This document shows positions 16,523 through 25,305 of a DNA stretch of 55,605 nucleotides, piece by piece; the first letter of the stretch is position 1, and each line of letters starts with the position of its first letter. The DNA is from Armatimonadota bacterium (lineage in GTDB: Bacteria; Armatimonadota; UBA10988). Made by a program: the position numbers and the translations under genes. Where the stretch lies: positions 1 through 55,605 of the forward strand of contig JACRKZ010000119.1 of NCBI GenBank assembly GCA_016235455.1. The letters are read 5' to 3'. The notes below the pieces were generated by a model. That model was not told the DNA's origin. It made no database searches and worked only from the letters and a program-made list of their open reading frames with translations.

Positions 16523-18868
16523 ATGAACCGACTGACCGCTGGGATGATGGTCGGGCTGTGCGCATTGGGCGCCGCCGTCGCCGCAGCGCCGCCTGAGCGC
16601 GGGCTGGTGCTGCACCTCGACGCGAGCCGGAGCGGCGCCGCCGAGGGCAGTCGGCTGGCGCGCTGGCGCGATCTCTCGGCCGGCGGGCATCATATGGCCC
16701 AGGCCGACGCCAACCTGCAGCCGCTGCTCGTGGCCGGTGCGCTCGGCGGGCTGCCGGCGGTGCGGTTCGCCGCGCGTGAGTACCTCGATGGCCCGGCCGT
16801 GCTGCCCGAGGGTTGCGCCAGGCTGACCATCGCCGCGGTCTGGCGCCGCACCGACACCGGCGGCGGACAGGTCATCTGCGAGCAGGCCGACGACGGCATC
16901 GGCCGCCGCGTCAGCCTGCTGACCGTGGGCGACCGCTATGGCTTCAACGGGCAGAACAACGACCAGCACGACCTACTGGCGTTCCGCGCCGGCCAGGCCA
17001 CGCTGTCGGTCATGACGCTGGACGACAGCGGACTGGTGCGGCTCTGGCACAACGACGCCGCCGGCGGCAGCGGGGCCTGTGCCAGCGTCGTGCGCACCTT
17101 GCAGAACACCGGCGCCAAGGTCTTCCGCGTGGGCGCCAAGGTGATCGGCGATAACGAGCGACTGGCGGGCGATATCGGCGAGATCCTGGTCTGGGACCGC
17201 GTGCTCGACTTCGCCGAAGTCCAGGCGGTCAACAGCTACCTGGGCGCCAAGTGGCGGGTCAGCGAGAAGGTGGACACGATGAGCACACAGCGCATGGACG
17301 AGGGCCCGGACTACCACTCCAAGGTGCCGTTCTACAGCTTCGGCAAGACACTGGCCGAGCAGGAAGCGCAGTTGCGCGACAACCCGCTGCTGGCGCGATT
17401 CCGCGCCTCGCGCGCCAAGCTGGCGGCCGACCCGTACCGCCCGATCTACCACTTCACCAGCCCCGAGAGCAGCCTCAACGACCCCAATGGGCTGTGCTTC
17501 TGGCAGGGCCGCTGGCACCTGTTCTACCAGGGCTATCCGCCCGAGGACCCGCGCCAGCATTGGGGCCACGCCGTCAGTGACGACCTGATCCACTGGCGCG
17601 ACCTGCCCTATGCCATCTACCCGCATCCCGAGGAGTGCTGCTTCTCGGGTGCGACGCTGGTCGAGCCCGACCGCGTCATCGCGATGTACCACGGCACCAA
17701 GGTGGGCAACATGGTGGCCACCTCAACCGATCCGCTGCTGCTCAACTGGGACAAGCTGACCGGCAAGGCGGTCATCCCCCTGCGCCAGCCCAACGGCGCG
17801 CCGCAGCCGTTCGGCGTGTTCGATCCGTGCGTCTGGAAGCAGGGCGACTGGTACTACTCGCTCTCCGCCGGCACCGAGCCTGGGCCGGGCAACGGCCGCG
17901 TGCGCGCCGACTTCCTGCTGCGCTCGAAGGACCTGACCACCTGGGAGTACCTGCACCCGTTCGCCGAGGGCGACGCCTTCTCCCTGGTCGGCGACGACGG
18001 CGCCTGCCCGTACTTCTGGCCCATCGGCGACCGCCACATCCTGCTGCACTTCTCGCACATGAGCGGCGGCAAGTACATCCTCGGCCGCTACGACACCGAG
18101 CGCCAGAAGCTGGTGGTCACCGGCGGCGGCCCGTTCAACTTCGGCGCCTCCTGGCCGGCGGGGGTCCATGCCCCCTCCGCCGCGCCGGACGGCGTCGCGC
18201 CGGACGGCAAGGGCGGCGTGATGGCTATCTTCAACATGAACGCGGCCAAGCCAACGCCGGGCTGGGACCAGATCATGTCGCTGCCGCGCCACCTGACGCT
18301 CAGCCCTGAGGGCGAACTGCTCCAGGAGCCCGCCGGCGACTATGCTTCGTTGCGCGGCGAGCGCGTGGCCGTGGGTGAGACGCGGCTGCCGGCCAACCGC
18401 GACGTGGTGCTCGACGCGGTCAAGGGCAATGCGCTGGAGATCGAGGCCGAGATCGACCCGCGCGGCGCGCCGATGGTGGCGCTGGACGTGCTGCGCTCGC
18501 CGGGAGCCGAGGAGTTCACGCGCATCGCGATCTACGCGCAGCAGGGATTCCACTACTGGAACCGCGGCGGCCGCGCCGGCCGCGACACGGTCGTCTCGCT
18601 GGAGACGGCCATGGCGTCGGGCCTGGCCGATGTGCAGTCGCGCCCGCCGGAGAACGCGCCGATCTACATCCCCGAGGGCCAGCCCGTGCGGCTGCATGTG
18701 TTCATCGACAAGAGCGTGGTCGAGGTGTTCATCAACGGCCGGCAGTGCGTGGCGGCGCGGGTCTATCCGGGTCGCGCAGACAGCGTGGGCGTGGCCTTGC
18801 GGGCGCAGGGGCGTGAGGCGGCGCTGCGGTCGTTGCAGGCGTGGGCGATGAAGGGTAGTGGCGGCTAG
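16523..18868 (+). CDS. GH32-like glycosidase with N-terminal LamG-type domain; canonical acid/base missing
   Basis: The 781-residue protein has a signal peptide (to about Ala21) and a concanavalin/LamG-type domain at 25-245. A GH32-like five-bladed propeller at 300-620 and a GH32C beta-sandwich at 640-780 follow; the latter contains LHVFIDKSVVEVFINGR. The nucleophile motif NDPNG places Asp320, and FSGATLV is retained. The usual RDP motif is FDP at 433-435, and the acid/base position before Cys495 (normally Glu-Cys-Pro) is Ala494. Either another acid is used or the protein is a binding-only or altered-specificity relative of fructan hydrolases. It is co-transcribed with the preceding sulfatase. 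Confidence 0.85.
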   Translation: MNRLTAGMMVGLCALGAAVAAAPPERGLVLHLDASRSGAAEGSRLARWRDLSAGGHHMAQADANLQPLLVAGALGGLPAVRFAAREYLDGPAVLPEGCARLTIAAVWRRTDTGGGQVICEQADDGIGRRVSLLTVGDRYGFNGQNNDQHDLLAFRAGQATLSVMTLDDSGLVRLWHNDAAGGSGACASVVRTLQNTGAKVFRVGAKVIGDNERLAGDIGEILVWDRVLDFAEVQAVNSYLGAKWRVSEKVDTMSTQRMDEGPDYHSKVPFYSFGKTLAEQEAQLRDNPLLARFRASRAKLAADPYRPIYHFTSPESSLNDPNGLCFWQGRWHLFYQGYPPEDPRQHWGHAVSDDLIHWRDLPYAIYPHPEECCFSGATLVEPDRVIAMYHGTKVGNMVATSTDPLLLNWDKLTGKAVIPLRQPNGAPQPFGVFDPCVWKQGDWYYSLSAGTEPGPGNGRVRADFLLRSKDLTTWEYLHPFAEGDAFSLVGDDGACPYFWPIGDRHILLHFSHMSGGKYILGRYDTERQKLVVTGGGPFNFGASWPAGVHAPSAAPDGVAPDGKGGVMAIFNMNAAKPTPGWDQIMSLPRHLTLSPEGELLQEPAGDYASLRGERVAVGETRLPANRDVVLDAVKGNALEIEAEIDPRGAPMVALDVLRSPGAEEFTRIAIYAQQGFHYWNRGGRAGRDTVVSLETAMASGLADVQSRPPENAPIYIPEGQPVRLHVFIDKSVVEVFINGRQCVAARVYPGRADSVGVALRAQGREAALRSLQAWAMKGSGG

Positions 18869-18874
18869 GTCGAG

Positions 18875-20263
18875 CTACAACTGCAAGGCAGGCAGCAACG
18901 GGTCATCGAAATCGTTGTCGATCAGCAGGTCCACCTGCGACCGGCCTTGGGCGAAGAACGCGTCGAAGTAGCGCTCCTTGATCTGCCAGCCACCCAGGCC
19001 CAGCAACTCCGACAGCCGAACCCGTGCCGTTGTCGCCTGGTCCACCGTGCGTACCGTCACGGGCGCCGACCACGTGCCGGCCGCTTTGAGCCGCGCGATG
19101 ATCTGCTCCAAATCGCCGTTGCCGGGCGACACGCCAACGTAGGACACGCCGTTGCTGCCCTGCTGGAAGTGGCGGGTGATCTCGCCCACGCTGTCCTCGA
19201 CCACGTTGCGGCCAGGGTAGCGCGCCGGGTCGCGGTCATAGAAGTACTCGTTGAACGCCAGCTTGCCCAGCCGCCGCGCATTGGCCACCAGCAGCGAGCC
19301 CGTGTAGCGCTGGTCGTAGTCGTGTGCGTCGTTCTGCTTGATGCCCCACACAACCGGGTTGTCCGCGTGGAAGGTGAAGCTGACCGACCCGCGCCGCTGC
19401 GCCATCGGGTCACCCACGTTGCCGTAATCGAGCACCAGCCGGTAGGGCTGCGTCAGGTTCGGCAGACCGGCCAGCGCCGCGGCCGCCGAGTCGACGAACT
19501 GCCTGGTCTTCAGGTCGCGGAAGCGGTACCAGTCGCGCCCGGCGGTACCGGCGAAGTCGCGCGGCGCGGGCACTTGGTCGAAGCGCGGGTGCCGAGTGCC
19601 CCAGGCGGCATTGAGTTTATCGATGCTGCCCTCGTAGCGGCCGGCCAGCCAGGCCCGGAACTCCGCGACAAAGGCCGGATGATAGTCTTCGAGGGTGTCA
19701 TGGGCGTAGGCGATCTCGGCCTCGCGCGTGACCAGCGGCGCGATGGCCAGGATCTGGCCGGCGTTCTGCTGGCGCGTGTAGCGCTGGCCCACCGCACGCA
19801 GGAAGCGCAGGGCCTCGACGAACCGCGGGCTGGCGAACGAGCAGCGCGTCGTGCCGTCCCAACAGGTGTCAGGCTGGCCATCGAGGTTCAGCACGCGGTC
19901 TTCGGCGCCAAAGAACAGGCCATCGGCGGGCCGGCGCAGGCAGACGGTCAGGATGACCCGCAGCCCCTTGGCCGCCGCGCGGTCCACGCAGTGGTCCAGC
20001 GCGGCCCAGTTGCCGCCACGCTCGGCCGAGGCCCGATCAGGCACAATCTCGTGCCACCAGACATTGATGCGCAGTGCGTTGAAGCCCAGGTTGGCCGCGT
20101 AGTCGATACGCGCATCCCAGTCTGCCTCGTCGAACCGGCCCCAGTTGAGCAGGTAGAGGTGACTGGCGATCTGCCAGCGCGTGGTGGCCAAGTCGTCGGC
20201 CGGCGCGGCGCTGACCAGCAGCGCCAACGGCAGGAGCCGGGTCAACCAAACAGGCGGGCTCAC
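18875..20263 (-). CDS. secreted TIM-barrel glycosidase, GH42-like
   Basis: I chose the GTG at 20263 because GAGGTGA sits just upstream and the protein then opens with a signal peptide, VSPPVWLTRLLPLALLVSA; ATGs at 20284 and 20314 lack a good site. The 462-residue protein is a beta/alpha barrel. LRINVWWHE lies near the start, PLVTREAEI is a candidate acid/base region, the helical GRYEGSIDKLNAAWG element is typical of GH42-type beta-galactosidases, and FNEYFYDRD is a candidate nucleophile strand. The exact family is unassigned. It lies 55 bases after the double SASA esterase gene and ends 6 bases from the convergent GH32-like gene. Confidence 0.78.
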   Translation of the reverse strand: MSPPVWLTRLLPLALLVSAAPADDLATTRWQIASHLYLLNWGRFDEADWDARIDYAANLGFNALRINVWWHEIVPDRASAERGGNWAALDHCVDRAAAKGLRVILTVCLRRPADGLFFGAEDRVLNLDGQPDTCWDGTTRCSFASPRFVEALRFLRAVGQRYTRQQNAGQILAIAPLVTREAEIAYAHDTLEDYHPAFVAEFRAWLAGRYEGSIDKLNAAWGTRHPRFDQVPAPRDFAGTAGRDWYRFRDLKTRQFVDSAAAALAGLPNLTQPYRLVLDYGNVGDPMAQRRGSVSFTFHADNPVVWGIKQNDAHDYDQRYTGSLLVANARRLGKLAFNEYFYDRDPARYPGRNVVEDSVGEITRHFQQGSNGVSYVGVSPGNGDLEQIIARLKAAGTWSAPVTVRTVDQATTARVRLSELLGLGGWQIKERYFDAFFAQGRSQVDLLIDNDFDDPLLPALQL

Positions 20264-20318
20264 AGCGTCACCTCGCGCGACCATTCCCGGCCGGCTCGCG
20301 CCCACCTTCGCCACCAGC

Positions 20319-22445
20319 CTACTTCGCGCCCATCACCGTCACCAACCCCTCACCCACCGCCCGGCCCGCCAGGTAGTACGTCTCGGCGTTGTTGAACTCG
20401 TGCGCCGGCCAGCCGCCGGGCGACTCGGACTCCTTGCGCACGAAATCGTGGGTCGGCACGAACAGGACGCGGCCCTTGAGCTCGGGGTGCCGGGCCAGAT
20501 CACACGCCGCCGCCTGAGCACGGCGCAGGTCGCCCCATTCGCCGCCGACCTCGACCCACGGGCCGGTCAGCTCGCCGACGACGATGGGCAGGTCGGGCAC
20601 GCCCAGGTCGCGCCGCACGTCGCCGATCAGGTTGACCAGGTTCTTCTCATACTCCGGCACGGCGTTCTTGGGGTCGACCCCGTCGTTCCAGCCCTGCCAC
20701 CAGACCAACCCGGCCAGCTCGGCGCGGCGGCTGGCCAGCGCGGGGAAGTCGATGGGCATGGCACCTATCGCGCGTTCCACGGTCTCCAGCAGCAGTTTGT
20801 AGTTCGGGCCGACCTCACCACCGGAGCTGGGCGGGCGGAAATCCTTGTACAGACTCTTGCCGCCCCAGGCCGCCTTGACGACCAGTACCGGATCGGTCCA
20901 AGCATCGGCCAGCACCTGCCCACAGCCCAGCTCCAGGCCGAACAGGTCCTTGTTTGCGCCGTAGCCGACGGACAGCCCGCCACGCCGTTCGCCAAAGGTG
21001 ACGAAGACGTCGTCGCGCACCTTCCAGCGCGAGCGCGCCAGACCGGCATCGGACAGCCGGCGCACGGCGCCGGTGACGTCGAGCTTGGTGCCGTCCGGCA
21101 AATCGCCGTAAGCCGCGGAATCGATGATCACCGTGCCCGGCGCAGCGGCGATGCTGATGGCGCCGTTCTCGTCCACCGTCTTCGATTCGTGGCGGCCGGC
21201 GACCGTGTAGTCCACACGCAGGCGCTTGGGCACGCCCGGCGCCGGGTCGGTGAAGTTGGTGTTGCTGGCCTCGATGCTGATGGTGGTCAGCGGCTGCGGC
21301 TTGCCGTCGTCGCGCCAGGCCTTGACCAGCGCCGCCTTGGCCGGGTCGGCCAGCAGCGCGGTCAGCGTACCCGGCCGCTCTTTCCCGTCCTTGTCCATGG
21401 CGGCGATCGCGCCGTAGCCTTCCATGTTGGACTGGCCGACCAGGACGACCACCTTGACCGGCGGCCGGCGCGTGCCCGCCAGCAGATCCCACATGCCCCG
21501 ACCCAGTGCGTCGCCGATGAGGAAGTAGGTCTCGCCGTTCTTGAACTCGTGATAGCCCTCGCCCGTGGGCGACTCGGCCTCGGTGCGCACGTAGTCGCGC
21601 GTGGGCACGAAGCTGACGCTGTCGCGGAACTCGGGCTTGGCGGCCACTGATGACTGCGCGCGCCGCACGGCCAGCGCCGCGGGCTCGCGGCAGTCGGCGC
21701 CCCAGGGGCCAGTGAACTCGCCGATGACCACCGGCAGCCGGGGCGCCTTGAGGTCGCGCCGCACATCACGGATCAGGTTGGCCAGGTTCTGCTCGTACTC
21801 GGGCACGGCGTTCTTGGGGTCACAGAAGTCGTTCCACCCGTGCCACCAGACGAACCCCGACAGCTCGTAGCCGCCGCCATCGTAGGGCGGGAACTCGGCC
21901 TTGAGATTGCCCAGTACGCGGTTGACGGTGTCGATCATGAGCCGGTAGTACGCGCCCGTGGTGCCGCCGGAACTGGGCGGGCGGAAGTCGGTGTACAGGG
22001 CACGACCACCCCAGGCCGTCTTGATGATCAGGATCCGGTCCGTGATGTGCTGCTTCAGGACATGACCCAGTTGCAGTTCCGGCCCGAACCACTCCTTGTT
22101 GCCCAGGTTCCAGCCGTAGCCGAAGCCCAGGTTGCCCTTGGTGTTGCCGAACTCGTTGATGTCCCACACCCACACGTCGTCGCGCTCGACCCACTTGCCG
22201 TCGGGCGTGCGCAGGTGCCTGATCAGCGGCGCCTTGGCGGGGTCGGCCAGCATGGCCGTGAGGGTGCCGGGCTTCTCGCGGCCAGCGGCATCTTTGGCCG
22301 TGACCAAGCCCTGGCCCTGCATGTTGGACTGGCCGGCGAGGAGGAAGACCTTCAGCGTGCCGGCTTGCACCAGGCCCGGCAGCAGCGCCGTCAGCACCCA
22401 ACCCAGCCAACGACCAGACAGCGTACGACGACGGCGGACAACCAT
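20319..22445 (-). CDS. secreted tandem SASA/SGNH-type carbohydrate esterase (two catalytic domains)
   Basis: This 708-residue protein has an N-terminal signal peptide ending near Ala28 and two copies of the sialate-O-acetylesterase (DUF303/SASA) SGNH domain. The nucleophile motifs are AGQSNMQG (Ser40) and VGQSNMEG (Ser339). Each copy repeats KTAWGG/KAAWGG, DFRPPSSGG, VWWHGWND/VWWQGWND and a late His block (YHEF, AHEF). The second copy is interrupted after its nucleophile block by about 110 residues with a DUF3395-like beta domain (TVIIDSAAYGDLPDGTKLDVT). It probably removes O-acetyl groups from glycans. GGGAG precedes ATG 22445. It is first in a two-gene operon with the GH42-like enzyme. Confidence 0.9.
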   Translation of the reverse strand: MVVRRRRTLSGRWLGWVLTALLPGLVQAGTLKVFLLAGQSNMQGQGLVTAKDAAGREKPGTLTAMLADPAKAPLIRHLRTPDGKWVERDDVWVWDINEFGNTKGNLGFGYGWNLGNKEWFGPELQLGHVLKQHITDRILIIKTAWGGRALYTDFRPPSSGGTTGAYYRLMIDTVNRVLGNLKAEFPPYDGGGYELSGFVWWHGWNDFCDPKNAVPEYEQNLANLIRDVRRDLKAPRLPVVIGEFTGPWGADCREPAALAVRRAQSSVAAKPEFRDSVSFVPTRDYVRTEAESPTGEGYHEFKNGETYFLIGDALGRGMWDLLAGTRRPPVKVVVLVGQSNMEGYGAIAAMDKDGKERPGTLTALLADPAKAALVKAWRDDGKPQPLTTISIEASNTNFTDPAPGVPKRLRVDYTVAGRHESKTVDENGAISIAAAPGTVIIDSAAYGDLPDGTKLDVTGAVRRLSDAGLARSRWKVRDDVFVTFGERRGGLSVGYGANKDLFGLELGCGQVLADAWTDPVLVVKAAWGGKSLYKDFRPPSSGGEVGPNYKLLLETVERAIGAMPIDFPALASRRAELAGLVWWQGWNDGVDPKNAVPEYEKNLVNLIGDVRRDLGVPDLPIVVGELTGPWVEVGGEWGDLRRAQAAACDLARHPELKGRVLFVPTHDFVRKESESPGGWPAHEFNNAETYYLAGRAVGEGLVTVMGAK

Positions 22446-22507
22446 GCGAGGCTCCCTTGGCGCACGCGTGGGCGCGCGGGTCCATCGATCACGCGGCCAA
22501 GGGATTC

Positions 22508-22536
22508 GCGCGCGGCGGGGAGCTTCCTCCGCGCGC
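22508..22536 (-). terminator. GC-rich hairpin downstream of the TetR gene
   Basis: GCGCGCGG (22508-22515) pairs perfectly with CCGCGCGC (22529-22536) around a 13-base loop. It lies 9 bases beyond the regulator's stop in its reading direction. No U-tract follows, so it is a possible rather than certain terminator. Confidence 0.4.
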
Positions 22537-22544
22537 CGCGATGC

Positions 22545-23126
22545 CTACGTCGCCGGCAGACCCAACCTGCCCAGCACTTCGACGATCTCCGCGGCGACCT
22601 GCTCGGCCGGCCGCTTGCGACCCTCGCGCGACCACTGGCGGGCCACGCCGAACATGCCCCAGCTCAGCACGCAAGCCGCCGTGTCGGTACTGGAGGCAGA
22701 AGCGCTGCGTGGGCAGACGCGAGCCGCCAGCCAACGGCGCAGGTAGTCGTGCAGGGTCTCGCGAATGCTGGACTCGATGAGCGGGTCGAACTGGCGGTCG
22801 GCACGGCGCGAACTGCGGAACGTGCCGGCCACGAACTCCAGCATCGTCGCCGCCAGCCGCGGCATATCCTCGACGCCGAAGCGCTCGGCAGGCGGCAACT
22901 GCTCGGCCAGCACCTGCTCGAACGAGCCGACCACCGCCGCCTCGAGCAGCGCGTATTTGTCCTCGAAATGGTCATAGAAGGTGGCCCGATTGACGCCCGC
23001 CGCCGCCGCCACCTCCTGCACGGTGATGTGGCGGAAGCTCTTCTCCGCCACCAACTGCTCAAACGCCGCCACGAGCAGGCGCCGCGTACGCTTCACCCGC
23101 GGGTCTTCCAGATTCACCAGCGCCAT
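22545..23126 (-). CDS. TetR family transcriptional regulator
   Basis: This 193-residue protein has an N-terminal TetR helix-turn-helix at about 10-60: TRRLLVAAFEQLVAEKSF, then ITVQEVAAAAGVNRATFYDHF, the standard recognition-helix region. The C-terminal helical domain would bind a ligand and dimerise; it carries a RADRQFDPLIESSIRETL segment typical of uncharacterised TetR repressors. I chose ATG 23126 with GGAG 6 bases upstream; a GTG one codon earlier is also possible. It is divergent from the DoxX gene across about 150 bases containing inverted repeats, so it probably represses itself and that gene. Confidence 0.92.
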   Translation of the reverse strand: MALVNLEDPRVKRTRRLLVAAFEQLVAEKSFRHITVQEVAAAAGVNRATFYDHFEDKYALLEAAVVGSFEQVLAEQLPPAERFGVEDMPRLAATMLEFVAGTFRSSRRADRQFDPLIESSIRETLHDYLRRWLAARVCPRSASASSTDTAACVLSWGMFGVARQWSREGRKRPAEQVAAEIVEVLGRLGLPAT

Positions 23127-23162
23127 CACCGACTCCGCCGTTTGGGCGACATTCGTCGCTTA

Positions 23163-23190
23163 GTGTTGGCTAGACAACGGTCCACAACAC
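23163..23190. promoter_or_regulatory. candidate TetR operator between tetR-type and doxX-type genes
   Basis: GTGTTG (23163-23168) and CAACAC (23185-23190) form an interrupted inverted repeat. A nested GTTG-N6-CAAC lies at 23165-23178. Partial copies of GTCGC(T/C)TA flank it. The position in the divergent gap suits autoregulation, but the match is by eye only. Confidence 0.4.
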
Positions 23191-23279
23191 CTGTCGCCTA
23201 ACAACCACGCTGAGAATCAGCATGGTGCAGGTACGCGGAACGGGCAACGGCCGTCGTGGAGCAAACGAGGGAGACCAAG

Positions 23280-23681
23280 ATGCAGGTGATAGAACTGGTA
23301 GGGCGCGTGCTGTTCGCGCTGATCTTCGTCAAGTCGGTGCCGGGCCACTTCACGGCCGGCACGATTGCCTTTGCCGCGGGTGCCGGCGTGCCGTTGGCCT
23401 CGGTCCTGGTCCCGTTCTCCGGCGTGCTGGCCGGCGTGGGCGGGCTCAGCGTGGCGCTGGGCTACTACGCCAAGGTTGGCGCGGCGCTGCTGGTGATGTT
23501 CCTCGTGCCCGTGACACTGATGATGCACGCCTACTGGGCCGCGCCCGATGCGCAGCGGCAGATGCAGTCCATCCAGTTCGTCAAAAACATGGCGCTGGTC
23601 GGCGGCGCGCTGATGATCATGGCCCACGGCGCGGGGCCGCTCAGCTTCGATGCCCGACGGCGAGGCCCGGCCAGCGTGTAA
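23280..23681 (+). CDS. DoxX family membrane protein
   Basis: This 133-residue protein has four predicted membrane helices and the DoxX-type opening VIELVGRVLFALIFVKSVPGHF. Family members are small integral membrane proteins linked to quinol oxidation or thiol/redox stress, and most are uncharacterised. I chose ATG 23280 because GAGGGAG lies 6 bases upstream; an earlier in-frame ATG at 23256 has no such site. It is divergent from the TetR gene and probably its target. A 49-base gap separates it from the next membrane gene, with which it may be co-transcribed. Confidence 0.85.
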   Translation: MQVIELVGRVLFALIFVKSVPGHFTAGTIAFAAGAGVPLASVLVPFSGVLAGVGGLSVALGYYAKVGAALLVMFLVPVTLMMHAYWAAPDAQRQMQSIQFVKNMALVGGALMIMAHGAGPLSFDARRRGPASV

Positions 23682-23730
23682 CCCAACGCGATGGAGCTGT
23701 CTCTGGGACCAGCGAGACGGAGACGACAGC

Positions 23731-25290
23731 ATGGTCGTGGTCGTAATGCTGGTCGCGGCGATGCTGCGCTCCTGGCTGCACTGGAAGACGCCTTACGTGC
23801 CGGGCATGAACGGCGGCTACTACCTGATCCAGGCCCGTTCACTGCTGGAGAAGGGGCACCTGGGCATACCCGACCTGCCCCTGACGTTCATGCTGCAGGC
23901 AGGTGTGGCCAGCCTCTTCGGCCACCTGGGTGTGGCACCCGAGCGCGCCATCATCCTGGCGGTGAAGCTGTGCGACAGCTTCCTGCCCGTGCTGCTGGCG
24001 CTACCGGTGTGGTGGCTGGCGCGCGAGTGGCTCCGCCAGGCCGGCCGCGACGAGCGGCTGGCCCTGGTGCCCGCGCTGCTGGTCACCTGCACCGCGCCGC
24101 CCATGAGCGTGGTCGGTGACTTCCAGAAGAACGCGCTGGCGCTCGTCTGGCTGGGTCTGCTGTTTGTCACGCTGCGCGACCGGCACACCTCCACCAGCCA
24201 CTGGCGTGGGCTGACCTCGCTGGTCTGCCTGGCGCTGGTCGGGCTGACGCACATCGGGGTGTTCGGCGCGGCGCTGGCCTACACGGGGGCGGTGTTCGTC
24301 GCCGAGACGGCCGTGCTGGCCGACGGCCGCGCGGGCCGGCGCCTGCTGTTCGCCGTGGCCGCCGCGCTGGTCGCCGTGGCCGTGGGCTCGGTGGTGCTGG
24401 CTCGATTCGACCCGCAGCGCGTGCATCGGCTGGTCTCCGCGCTGACCAGGCCCGCGGCGTTCCTCAGCGATGGTGATCGCGGTGCGCCCGGTGGCGGCGG
24501 GCTGCTGTGGCAACTGCTCGACCCCGCCCACTGGCTGGCCTCGCTGGCCTTCCTCGGCGTGGCCTGGCCGGCGGCCCGCACAGCCTGGCGGCGGCGCGAG
24601 AGCCTGCCGGCGGCGGACGTGATCCTGGTCCTGGGCCTGGCGGCGGGCACGGTGGCCATCACCGGCCCGTGGATCGCCGGCGACAAGACGGGGCGACTGG
24701 CGCTGATCGCCTTCGTGCCGACCGTGCTGCTGGCCACCTTCGCGCTGGTGCATCTGGCCAGCGAAAGGCGCTTGCGCCAAGTGGCGCTATTGGCCGCTGG
24801 CATTGGCTCGCTGACGGCGCTGCCCATGCTGCTGTTCTCTCCGGGGCCTCGCGCCGGCGCCCAGGGCATCGCCGAGATGGCCCAGGTCAAGCCGCTGATC
24901 ACCGACCCGGCCAACACCTTGGTGGTCGCTGGGCACGGCACCGAATGGTGGGTGGCGTGGGTGCTGCATACGCAGATTGCCCAGCCGTCGGCCCTGACGC
25001 CGGAGGTCTGGCAGCGCCACCGGACGGTGCTCTTCCTGGAGAACCGCAACGGTGGCCCCGGTGGACCGGGCGGGCCTGGTGGCCCCGGCGGACCGGGCGG
25101 CCCGCCACCACCACCGCCGCCGGGCCGTGGCAGGCCGGGTGGCCCACCCGGCGGTCCACCTGGCGGTCCGCCCAACGATAGCCACATGAACCTGCCCGAC
25201 CTGCCGGCCTCAACGCCGGTCATCTATCGGGGCCAGTGGCTGACGGTCTGGCGCGTCGACACACCGGTCAGCGCGCAGACCAACGAGTGA
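23731..25290 (+). CDS. polytopic membrane protein with a collagen-like Gly/Pro insert; glycosyltransferase-like
   Basis: ATG 23731 gives 519 residues with about ten membrane segments. The overall plan resembles GT-C/ArnT-type polyprenyl-phosphate sugar transferases: a long first extracytoplasmic loop (PYVPGMNGGYYLIQARSLLEKG), many hydrophobic helices and a soluble C-terminal domain (VVAGHGTEWWVAWVLH). No catalytic Asp/Glu motif is certain, so the function is tentative. Between the C-terminal domain and the tail lies a striking Gly-Gly-Pro/poly-Pro run. The start has only a weak GGAGA-like site 10 bases upstream; in-frame ATGs follow closely. Confidence 0.65.
   Translation: MVVVVMLVAAMLRSWLHWKTPYVPGMNGGYYLIQARSLLEKGHLGIPDLPLTFMLQAGVASLFGHLGVAPERAIILAVKLCDSFLPVLLALPVWWLAREWLRQAGRDERLALVPALLVTCTAPPMSVVGDFQKNALALVWLGLLFVTLRDRHTSTSHWRGLTSLVCLALVGLTHIGVFGAALAYTGAVFVAETAVLADGRAGRRLLFAVAAALVAVAVGSVVLARFDPQRVHRLVSALTRPAAFLSDGDRGAPGGGGLLWQLLDPAHWLASLAFLGVAWPAARTAWRRRESLPAADVILVLGLAAGTVAITGPWIAGDKTGRLALIAFVPTVLLATFALVHLASERRLRQVALLAAGIGSLTALPMLLFSPGPRAGAQGIAEMAQVKPLITDPANTLVVAGHGTEWWVAWVLHTQIAQPSALTPEVWQRHRTVLFLENRNGGPGGPGGPGGPGGPGGPPPPPPPGRGRPGGPPGGPPGGPPNDSHMNLPDLPASTPVIYRGQWLTVWRVDTPVSAQTNE
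25051..25173 (+). repeat. Gly-Gly-Pro / Pro-Pro-Gly coding repeat
   Basis: Within the membrane-protein gene about 41 codons encode repeated GGP units, a run of seven Pro, then PGRGRPGGPPGGPPGGPP. DNA repeat units of the GGTGGACCGGGC type vary at third positions, so the repeat is kept at protein level. Such runs form polyproline-II or collagen-like extended structure. Confidence 0.9.
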
Positions 25291-25305
25291 GCAAGGGAGA
25301 CGGTC

